The position numbers and the translations under genes were made by a program. A DNA stretch of 64,000 nt from Pelobates cultripes (lineage: Eukaryota; Chordata; Amphibia; Anura; Pelobatidae): NCBI GenBank assembly GCA_933207985.1, contig OW240916.1, positions 320,006,655 through 320,070,654 of the forward strand, written 5' to 3'. The notes under the pieces are model-generated. The model did no database searches and had not been told where the DNA came from. It worked only from the letters and a program-made list of their open reading frames with translations. Below, piece by piece: positions 29,661-40,500 of this stretch; within the stretch, counting starts at the first letter, position 1; the number at the start of each line of letters is the position of its first letter.

Positions 29661-31130
29661 TGTCCTGCCTGGAATATTTAATATGTATTATTTTAATATA
29701 AATTAATTATTAGCATTGCTCCCTGCCTGGAATATTTAATATTTATTATTTTATTATTAATTAATTATTAGCATTGCTCCCTCTATCCTGCCTGGGAGAT
29801 TTAATATTTAAATATTAATTCATTATGAGCATTGCTCCCTCTGCCTGGAATATTAAATATTTATTATTTTAATATTAATTCATTATCAGCATTGCACCCT
29901 CTATCCTGCCTGGAATATTTCATATTTATTATTTTAATATTAATTCATTATTAGCATGGCCCCCTCTATCCTGCCTGGAAGATTTAATATTTAAATATTA
30001 ATTCATTATGAGCATTGCTCCCTCTGCCTGGAATATTTAATATTTATTATTTTAATATTGATTAATTATTAACATTGCTCCCTCTATCCTGCCTGGAATA
30101 TTTAATATTTATTATTTTATTATTAATTAATTATTATCATTGCTCCCTCTGTCTTGCCTGTAATATTTAATATTTATTATTTTAATATTGATTAATTATT
30201 TGCATTGCTCTCTCTATCCTGCCTGGAATATTTAATATTTATTATTTTATTATTAATTAATTATTATCATTGCTCCCTCTATCCTGCCTGGAATATTTAA
30301 TATTTATTATTTTATTATTAATTAATTATTAGCATTGCTCCCTCTATCCTGCCTGGAATATTTAATATTTATTATTTTAATATTGATTCATTATTAGCAT
30401 TGCTCCCTCTATCCTGCCTGGAATATTTAATATTTATTATTTTAATATTAATTAATTATTAGCATTGCTCCCTCTGTCCTACCTGGAATATTTAATATTT
30501 ATTATTTTAATATTAATTAATTATTAGCATTGCTCCCTCTGTCCTGCCTGGAATATTTAATACTTATTATTTTATTATTATTAATTAATTATCAGCATGG
30601 CTCTCTCTGTCTTGGCTGGAATATTTAATATTTATTATTTTATTATTATTAATTATCGGCATGGCTCCCTCTGTCCTGCCTGGAATATTTAATAATTATT
30701 ATTTTATTATTAATTAATTAATTATCAGCATTGCTCCCTCTGTCCTGCCTGGAATATTTAATATTTTATTATTAATTAATTATCAGCATGGCTCTCTCTG
30801 TCCTGCCTGTAATATTTAATATTTATTATTTTATTATTATGAATTAATTATCAGCATGGCTCCCTCTGTCCTGCATGGAATATTTAATATTTATAATTTT
30901 ATTATTATTAATTAATTATCAGCATGGCTCTCTCTGTCCTGCCTGTAATATTTAATATTTTATTATTAATTAATTAATTATCAGCATGGCTCCCTCTGTC
31001 CTGCATGGAATATTTAATATTTTATTATTAATTAATTATCAGCATGGCTCCCTCTGTCCTGCCTGGAATATTTAATACTTATTATTTTATTATTATTAAT
31101 TAATTATCAGCATGGCTCCCTCTGTCCTGG

Positions 31131-31436
31131 CTGGGAGCACTGAGTGCAATGAGCGCTGCAGTCCTGGAGGCTGCCGGCAGGTGGCGCTGCTCGGAGACCC
31201 GCAGTGGCTGAGCGCTACAAGTGCTGAGCAGGCAGAGGGCGCTCTGGAGAAGTCGGCTGTTCTTACTGGTGGGCGGTGCGCGCGGTTACCATGGCAGCGG
31301 CCGATCTTCCCCAGCTCCCCCGGAAGCGCTCGCCGTGCCGTGACGTCATCGCAGCAGCCCGGTGGCCGCCATTTCCTCCGCTCCGGACGGAGCCCCGGCC
31401 CCTCCATGCTGATGTGTGTCCCCATCCGCGAGGAGC
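31131..31436 (+). promoter_or_regulatory. CpG-rich TENT2 promoter and 5' UTR
   Basis: A sudden switch from AT-only satellite to GC- and CpG-rich sequence without a TATA box marks a housekeeping-type promoter. Visible motifs: two CTCF-like sites (ggcaggtggcgctgc at 31177-31191 and ggcagagggcgctctgg at 31231-31247), a GC box (gggcgg, 31271-31276), an ETS core (ccggaag, 31320-31326), a full CRE palindrome (tgacgtca, 31341-31348) and a YY1-like gccgccattt (31365-31374). Transcription probably starts between the CRE and the start codon, but the start site cannot be read from sequence. Motif calls are by eye. Confidence 0.8.
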
Positions 31437-31540
31437 ATGTTCCCTAACTCCCCCGGCCGCCCCCCGCTGCCGCACTCCGGGTACAGCCCCAGCCAGCTGC
31501 TGCAGGCCCAGCTCAGCTTCCACAAACATGTCAGCACCAA
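31437..31540 (+). CDS. tent2: TENT2 coding exon 1 (residues 1-34)
   Basis: Begins at ATG (gagcATGttc) and encodes MFPNSPGRPPLPHSGY followed by SPSQLLQAQLSFHKHV. The donor is ccaa|gtgagt and leaves two bases of codon 35. The minisatellite of intron 1 begins six bases into the intron. Confidence 0.92.
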
Positions 31541-34500
31541 GTGAGTACTACCTCTCCCAGCATGCACCGCCCGCCAGGGGACTGCCACTCCCAGCATGCA
31601 CCGCCCGCCAGGGGACTGCCACTCCCAGCATGCACCGCCCGCCAGGGGACTGCCACTCCCAGCATGCACCGCCAGGGGACTGCCACTCCCAGCATGCACC
31701 GCGGGAGAGAGAGGGCCAGGGGACTGCCACTCCCAGCATGCACCGCCCGCCAGGGGACTGCCACTCCCAGCATGCACCGCCCGCCAGGGGACTGCCACTC
31801 CCAGCATGCACCGCCCGCCAGGGACTGCCACTCCCAGCATGCACCGCCCGCCAGGGGACTGCCACTCCCAGCATGCACCGCCCGCCAGGGGACTGCACAG
31901 GGGACTGCCACTCCCAGCATGCACCGCCCGCCAGGGGACTGCCACTCCAGCATGCACCGCGGGGGCCAGGGGACTGCCGCTCCCAGCATGCACCGCCCGC
32001 CAGGGGACTGCCACTCAGCATGCACCGCCCGCCGGGGGCTGCATCCCGCATGCACCGCCCGCCAGGGGACTGCCACTCCCAGCATGCACCGCCCGCCAGG
32101 GGACTGCCACTCCCAGCATGCACCGCCCGCCAGAGCATGCACCGCGGGACCAGGGGACTGCCACTCCCAGCATGCACCGCCCGCCAGGGGACTGCCACTC
32201 CAGCATGCACCGCGGGAGAGAGGGCCAGGGGACTGCCACTCCAGCATGCACCGCGGGAGAGAGAGGGCCAGGGGACTGCCACTCCCAGCATGCACCGCGG
32301 GAGAGAGAGGGCCAGGGGACTGCCACTCCCAGCATGCACCGCGGGAGAGAGGGCCAGGGGACTGCCACTCCCAGCATGCACCGCGGGAGAGAGAGGGCCA
32401 GGGGACTGCCACTCCCAGCATGCACCGCGGGAGAGAGGGCCAGGGGACTAGCGCCCCCAGCATGCACCGCGGGAGAGAGAGGGCCAGGGGACTGCCACTC
32501 CCAGCATTCACTGCCCGCCAGGGCACCATGGGAGTGATAGTCTAATGGCAGTGAGTGTGAACTACCACTCCCAGCTTGCACCGCCCACCATGGGAGTTAT
32601 AGTCTAATGGGAGAGAGTGTTAACTACCACTCCCAGCATGCACTTCCTGCCACAGCATCATGGGAGTTATAGTCCAATTGCATGGTGTGAGCTACCATTC
32701 CCTGCATGCAATGCCTGCCACAGCATCATGGAAGTTGTAGTCCAATGGCAGAGTGGCTGCTAACCATGGGCACTGCAAGCTTTGTGTGGACTACATCTCC
32801 CATCATCCTCTGCTATATCTCTGTCTGATACCCATGAGGAATGTCATGCAAATTGGAGGAATGGAGCTGCTGGGGAGCTTCCTATAATATAACGTAATGC
32901 AAGCCTGGACTAATTTGCTCGGAATCTAGGAGCCAGCTAAATAGTGAGGAGCCAGGTTTTTCAATGACAAAAATGTGATTCTTAAAGGGACACTATAGTC
33001 ACCAGAGTGACTTCATATTCTGGGTCCTGGCAGCACTGCGGGGTGCGCAAGGGAGATGATTGTCTCCCTCTGCGCACTCAGTGAGCCGCCTGCCTGGCTC
33101 AGCTGTCCATGAGGGGATTTTAATAGAACTCCCGGGCGCCCACCTGGGCTCCCTCCACTCTCCACTACCTCTCCTGTAATATTATATTACGCCCTGTCCT
33201 CTCCTGTAATATAATATGAAGTTTGACTCCCACTAATGACACAGGACATTCTCACTCTTAGCGTAATAATTTTTTTTTTTTTTTTTTTTTAACCCTTTAT
33301 AACTCTTTATCTGCTAGAGGGGGGCTCTAAGGGCACTATACTGTTAGGAATCCAGATTTGGAGTTCATTTAACCCTGTGTATTGGTCTTTTGTAGCTCTT
33401 ATATCGTGTTTCCTTTCTTAATTAGCAAACGTCCAATTATTGTACACATCCTGGAAAACCCAACATCCTAATTTTGTTATATATAGATGATGTGATGTTT
33501 TTTTAAGGATTTTTAGTGTACAATTCGATAACTGTTGTGGTGCCTAGTTTGTTATCTAAGGACACAATCAGTGATTGATTTATTTCATTTTGCTAAAATT
33601 GTATCTATACCGTGTCCTCACTGAGAATTGTCCAACCTGCTGAAAACTATCTTCTTTTATGGTGCTCAGTGCTTTTAGGCATCTTTTTTTTGAGAAATGG
33701 CTATTGCTTGTATAGCCCAGGCATATATCACTCCTGCTTACAAGCCAAGTCTGTGGATACTGGCCCAGTGCGTGTTTTATATACTCCTGTTAGATTTTCT
33801 TGCCATTGGTCAACGAGCAATGATACAATGACATATTTGTAAAAGGTTCAGTATTTCAGAAAATAAGAAATGGTTAAATTGTGGTCTTTGCCTAGGTCCA
33901 GTGATGATGGAATTAAAGTTTCTGACAGTGTACCTGCAATAAATGAAAGTTGTCCTGCCATTTGGTGAGCAGTGTAACTTAACCCGATGTATTTATATTG
34001 TGCACATAATGTTGGTGCTGTCATATAAAATAGTGTTCAGGCCACAGGTGCTGGTTTTCACCACCATCGTTGTTGATCTGTCTTGTCTTTGTGGGGCATG
34101 TAGGTCTGTCCTTGTTAATTTCATGCTTGTTTCATCTCTTCTCTAACACTTGAACTTTCTCAGTCTTTCTAGAATGCTCATGAATGGGAATATTTTGCCA
34201 CCAATGTCATCACAACCATGGTCTTATGGAAATCACAACCCTATGGTCAGTCCTGGCTCTTCATCTTCCACGTTCCAGAACCGGAAGTAAGTTTTCTTTT
34301 TATTGTGGAGTATGCTGCCTATTGTGAAATATTTGACTTAAAGTTGATCTGTCACCCTCCACAAACCACTCATGCTCTTTTTAGAGAGAACATGGAATTT
34401 AATCTATACATTGTGCTAGCAGCTTTTCTATAGGTTGGGAGAGAAAAAGAGAGTGAATACGTTTTTTTTTTTTTTTGTTTTTTTTTTCTCCTACCTGTAA

Positions 34501-37500
34501 CTTAATTCTTCAGCATAGACACTATGCTGATAAATTGATTGACAGGAAGAGAAGGGACCTAGCTTTTCTCTCCATTCGTACCAAGTACAGCGCATGCACT
34601 GAGTTTACTATGTAAGCTCCCTAGCCAGAGCTGCTAGCACTGACTGGCGAGTATGGGAATGGAGTGGCTGACCTCTATCTGCTCAGACGCCAGCATGCTG
34701 TAGACAAGCTAGTGTGTTGACGTCCTAAAGGAGGTGTGCACTACTTGAGGAAACTTCCCAAAGCCTGGCCAATCAATATCGACAGTAATAGGTGTGTCGG
34801 TGGACTGAAGGTGAGTGATTCATAAGTGTAACCGCTGTAAGTAGATCGAGGCTGGCAGATTTCATTTAAGTTTACTAACCTGTTGAATACAGTACTTAAA
34901 GGGACAATCCAAACCCTTAAAGCACACAGGCTTGCTGAAGTGCTTTGTGTGTGAAGATTGTGTCCCCCTGTCCTATATGTTTTCATATAGGCTGTGTAGA
35001 TCTCGGTAAGCCTATGTCGTGTATAGAGTTTCTATTCTCTAGTGTTTAAAATGTGAGTACTCCTACATGGAATCCATTGCCATACAGTAAGCTACCTTAG
35101 CTTCTATCACTTAATGGGTTCTCTATGATCATGTTAAGGATGGACTTCTCTCTATTGAGGGGTTGGATATTTTCTATTTCATGATCTGCACATAATGCAT
35201 TTGTCTGGATGAAGTAAAATTTGGTTCCAAAATGCGTGGATAAATCTTGTCAGCAGATTGCATCCACTGTTAAGTCGTGCCTGTATTTTGGATATTTTGA
35301 GCCTTTTAAAGTCCAGTTCGCTTCTTGTGTTTTCAATGAAGTATTTTGGGATAGGCTGTTCTTCCTGAATTTAACAGTAGTCAGCGCACATCCATATGTG
35401 CCAGTGTTATTTTACTGAACCACATTAACGCAGCGGTGGGCTGCATGATGTTTAATAGACAAGGCATTGTGACAAGAATGCAAATTAAACTACAGTCCAA
35501 ATATGTGTACCGTTTAACGTGTTCTACTATAGATAAAACTGAATAAGGGAACTTTTAGTGGCATTTGTACCTGGGAGCATTTCGAAATAAAATTTCCCCG
35601 AGACCTTGTAGAGAGCTTTTTCAATATTTCCTGTTCCACATCAAGGCTGGAGGCTCAGCAGAATTGCTGATTTGGCAGGATATGGGATGTAGGGCTGTCT
35701 CCATGGCAGGTAGAGTTGGGTGTGAGCTACGACGCTTGCTGTAAACACCTTTTGCTTTATATGTCCCACAACACACCTTGTATTCACCCATTTAATTTAA
35801 GTGTTGATAGAGGGAGTGTACAAAACGCTGTAGTGGTTATGGTACTTGGAGTGTACTTTGAAGATAATTTTTATAAAATGCTACGTATTATGATGGAGCT
35901 TTATATATGCCAGTAGCTTTGTTAGACTATACCATTCATTTTACTGGTAAAATGTTCCAAAGTGTCTGGTGTCTCCTTGGAGAGTGTATTTGTGGAGCAA
36001 AGCCTGGTCTCTGGTGGAATCTCCGTAGCTTTAGAAAAACATTGCAAAATCCTGAGCAAAGTGTCAGAGCTGTGTGGAAACAGTTTCCTCTGTGTAAAAC
36101 TGACCGATTGTTTGTTTTAGTTATTTTTACCTATACAAGAGCTAAATACAAAAACCAAACCAAACACAGGAGTCGTAGTCTAAAACATGATTGTGAAACC
36201 TGCGTATTTAGCTCAATGTACATTAAAGGCGCACTATAGTGTCTCTTTCTCCCACGCCACACCGGTCTGGAAGTGGCTCGGTCCGCCTCCCATAGGAAAG
36301 CATTGGGGGGATTCTGCACATGTGCTGCACCAATCAGCATCTTCTCATAGAGATGCATTGAATCAATGGATCTATATGGAAATTTTCAGCGCCTCCATGC
36401 AGAGCGTGAAGACACAGAATGCGAGTGAGCACCTCTAGTGGCCCTCTGAGTGACTGCTACTAGAGGTGTCACTAGCAAGCAATGTAAACCCTGCTTTTTC
36501 TCTGAAAAGGCAGTGTTTACATTGAAAAGCCTGTAGGGACACACTATACATACCAGAACCACTACATTAAAGGTATAGTGGGTCTGGTGACTATAGTGTC
36601 CCTTTTTGATGAAAGTCTTTAACTTTGAAATCGAGAGGAGAGCAATGGAGGATCGACTAAACGTTCAAACAGTACAAATAGACAAACTAGTCTGAGGATG
36701 CTGGTGCCAATGGTGGATTATAAAGAATGAGACATTGTAGTCACTAGAGTCACAGGCTTCAGAGTCAAGTAATCTGGCAACGGCTGTCTGATGGCTTGAG
36801 GGTATGTCTGTGAGAGAATTTTAAATGACATACTACAGAAATGTGTCAAAAACGCTAATATGCTGCTTTGGGGAAAGGCTTTTTTTTTCTTCATTTTATT
36901 TGAATATATAAAGGACACTAGGCACTATAACCATTTAATCTCATTGAATTGGATACAGTGCTTGGCATCCCCTGACACTGTCTCGCTATTCAATGTTAAA
37001 CTATTTTTATGCAGTTTAACCTTCGGTCAGGCACAATGTGAGTAAGAACAGGATCGGGCGCATTGTGCCTAATAGGCCACTTTTACAAAACAAACTTTTT
37101 ACTCAAATAAAAGCATGTTTATTATTCCATTTGCTCTACAACATTGGCGAAAGCAATTTCTGAGCATTTATTACAATAAAAAGTAGCATGTTATATACAT
37201 AATGAATGTTTACACTTGGTAGGACAAAAAACAAACATTGGCTGTGCCTGTTGGATCAGTTGCGCCTGACCGAGGGTTAATACCGATTAAGGATCCTTGA
37301 CAGCCCGGACCCCCACTTGATGTATGACAAAGCAGAGATCACACACTACCTTCTAAAGCCATGCTGATGCATAGCTGCAATGTAAGCTGTGATAGGCTGA
37401 TTGTGGTCAGCTGACACTCACACAATCACTGCTGTCCATTGCTGCCCACGCTAATACTTCCTCATTAGACAAAGCAGCACAGAGGGCATGAGGGAGTGGG

Positions 37501-40500
37501 ACTCTCGTTTAGCATTAAAAACGTTTAACACTGAATGAAAGGAATGGCGCAAAGGGACTACAGAAACTATAACCACTTTAGTGAGATGCCGCAATTACAG
37601 GGCCTTCAGTGTCCTTTTAATACTTTACTTGTAAGCAGACAACCGGAACAATCATGGAGATAAAAATGCCTATTTAAAAAAATTAATAAATAAAAAATTA
37701 ACAATGAAAATCAGTAAAAACATTACCCTATATTTGAAGGCACTTATTACATAAGATAAAATAGACTTGAATTATTTATTTATTCAAAACACAATCTCCA
37801 TCTAACTTTACTGTGTGAACTGCTTGGCTGCTTGGGGAGAAACCTTGCAGTTTTAGCGTCCGCCTGGGACCCCTTTAATTGTCTCTGAAAAGCCTTCTGG
37901 CTCTGAGATATTTTTACATTCACAATAGAAGGTTGAGAGACCTTATTATTTACAAATCCCTTTAGGACCCTGGTAAGTCAAATCCCTTGTTGCTGTCGTC
38001 AGTTCTAACTTGTCAGTGTTTCTGAACGGGAACAAATGTTTAGGGTTTTCGTAACAGAATCTTGTAATACCTATTTATTCAGAATGACAAGCTTTCGGGA
38101 GAATCTCCCTTTCTCAAGTCTAAAGCATGCATCAGAAATGCATCTACAATCTATACTCTAACACGATATTATTTTTGTACAGTGGTTATTAACGTGCTAT
38201 ATATTTTACATATTCTACACGCATTATGTATGTTACACACAACTTAAAATGTGACTTATTTTCTGTGCTTGGCATGTTGGACCTTCTTGGTTCTAAGTGC
38301 AGTATGTTTGATGACTGCCAGTAACAAGCTTATCTGAATACAATTCAAAGACGTGCACAGTGAATACAGGTTCTTTTTTGCCCAGATTACCATTTTTACT
38401 TCTACAGATTCTCCATATTGAATCATTATTACGGTAAGCTTTTGGAACCAGTTTTATTTATTTTTTATTAAATATTTTTATTCACAGAAATGTTTCAGTT
38501 TGTGCACTTTTCTTTATTAAATTTTCCAGCTAATATTTCCATTATTAAGTAGTCGTTTGAATAATTGTTTTTAGCAGTTCTAGGTTTTGAAAGGTTTGTG
38601 TTGAGATCCTGGAAGCGAGTTGCTGTCCCGTTTTCCAGAGCACTTTGTATCATTCCTTCTCTAGAGTCACTGCTTGTTGCTGCTATATATTTATTGCTGG
38701 GTGGTGGAGCTCCTAATGTCACAGATTGGAAAGAAGGTGTCCATTTTGTTTTTAGGAGGAGAAGCGATGAGGGAAATAATGTTTATGACATCAAGAGACA
38801 GCGTTTTCATACACCTCAGCTATCTTCGCCTGCAATTCACCAATCCGTGCCTTTAAGAGATGAACTCAGAAGATCTTTCCCAGGGTCTATTGCATTACCG
38901 CTGCTGCAGTCTCCTGCTCCTGAGATAAATGGATGTGCTTCATCTTCCAGAGACTCGTGGCTGTTTGACCATGTTGAGCTTACTTTACCAATTGCTAAGG
39001 AGAAGGTAAGTTCTTAAATAGCTTGAAAGCTTTAGTCTAAGCACCTTGACCATTCCATGCTGTTGTATTAATTATGGTACCGGTAAGGAGTTGGCACATT
39101 AGCACGCTCAGCCTGTCAGTGGCATCCAATAAACTTTCTAATGCTAATAACATTATCATGAGCTAAACAAACCAGGAAGATGGCTGACTGACAACCAGGG
39201 GGAGAGGGGTTTAACAAGGTTTATTTATGAATCTGACAATCTCTGTGGAAATCTGCACTTTTTGTAAAATTTAAAAAGCGGGATCACACTCTTCACACAT
39301 AAAGCACTTCAGCGAGGTGTTTGGAGTGATTGTTAAAGTGTAACTTCTCATTAGTAATAAGGAAAGTGGCCAGGCTTGTGGGTGCCTTGGGTATCTCCAC
39401 GTTGGTCAAACCACTCAAATGGGGATGTGCTGTGAGCCTTCTATAATGGCCTTTAATGGTTATGGCGCCCAAACTGCATTACTTCCTTGTAATTTATTTG
39501 TGATGAAGGCTTTTGTACCGACCTGTTGCATGTGAAAAGCTGCCTTGATTTGTAGACGTTGGATTTTTGCGATAACACTCTATAGATGCCAATTTTTTCT
39601 GTATTGAGTGTCATAATGAAGACATCCATTGAACACAAAGATTGGGAAACTGAGCGAGAGTTGAATCTGCTGAGCTGTGATCATATGTTAATTTGGAAAT
39701 AATCTCCTTGATTTTGTTAAAATGTGACTATTGTTGCAACTCTGAAATTAATTTCTCATTGGAAAAACAGCCCACGTACGTTTTAATTATAGCCTTCGAT
39801 ATTATGTTCCAAAAAAATCCAGACTTTTTTTTTTTTTTTTAAAACATCTATTTGGGTAGAGTTCCACATTTTTATTGTAAAGAGCCATTAACATTGCTGT
39901 AAGAGAAACTACTTTTTGTCCAGTCTCAATAGGTCTGTTGTAAATGACCCGTTTAAACATCTTTACAGTCTGTATTGACCCAGTAACAATTCAAATACAG
40001 TAAAACATTGTGCAACTTTCAGTTCTAGAAATTTGGAACTGCATGTTTCCATCAGATCTAGTTACTAATGTGTGATCTAAAGTCATGTTGAGGACATGTT
40101 GCAGTTGAGAGGAGCACGTGTTCATAAAACTGTACAGAGGGGAATCACACATATCGACCTAGATCCACAGACAGGGCTTCAGCGACAACAATGGCACACT
40201 TCCTGGAGTAGATCATTCCAAGAAGAGTCTGGGCACACACAGTGGAACCAAGCAGCCTGCTATAGGAATTCGTAAAAACCCAATGTTTCAATGTCCGTAA
40301 AGTCCAAATGTAGTCTTTTTGGGTTGTTCCTGTTCTAGGCTGATAGATTCTTTGTGTGCAGTGACTCTTCTTAGAACTGCATATTACAAAGTAAGGCTGG
40401 ATCTTTCTTTAAATAAATAATAATAAAAAAATATATATATATAAACATTTTCCCTAATTGCATACCTTGGGTTATTTTTTAAGTAAAATTAGTAACTGTA

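Larger units (their letters stand above)
1..31130. repeat. AT-rich tandem satellite array, about 55-65 bp units
   Basis: The whole stretch is made of head-to-tail units. Each has a fairly constant core, attagcattgctccctct then atcctgcctgga, followed by a spacer of only A/T-rich words such as atatttaatatttattatt and taatattaattaatt. The full unit is about 65 bp. Shorter forms lack the 'atcctg' part of the core or 8-9 bases of spacer. I estimate roughly 500 units from the length; they were not counted. Variant cores (gcacc, gtgcc, gctac, atggcc, ttctcc) recur in the same order in distant blocks, showing that large pieces were duplicated together. Spacers contain many stop codons and no open frame of note, so there is no gene here. 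The left end lies outside the window. The last kilobase (30100-31130) uses different variants (ttatcagcatggct, attattattaatt) from the interior, as expected at an array edge. Confidence 0.97.
34287..38755. other. TENT2 intron 3
   Basis: Longest intron (4469 bases). Besides the MITEs listed separately it holds the sequence acaagctttcgggagaatct near 38089, which looks like a fragment of an interspersed repeat. I see no further exon. Confidence 0.6.

Noticed and set aside
1..31130. CRISPR array
   Set aside because: Units are regularly spaced, but the spacers are variants of one sequence rather than unique, and the surrounding gene is a vertebrate gene with introns.
1..31130. Replication origin or matrix attachment region
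   Set aside because: The AT-richness would fit either idea, but nothing in the sequence sets it apart from ordinary satellite DNA.
31291..31540. ATG at 31291 as the true TENT2 start
   Set aside because: It is out of frame with the conserved MFPNSPGR start at 31437 and with all downstream exons.
31276..32581. Long open frames on both strands (up to 391 codons) across the promoter and intron 1
   Set aside because: They run through the GC-rich minisatellite, whose unit lacks stops in several frames. The peptides are only repeats of the unit, and the true gene splices over this region.
38495..38755. Extension of TENT2 exon 4 leftward (open frame from 38565)
   Set aside because: The frame is open, but the acceptor tttttag at 38755 restores phase with exon 3 and the encoded upstream residues do not resemble the family.
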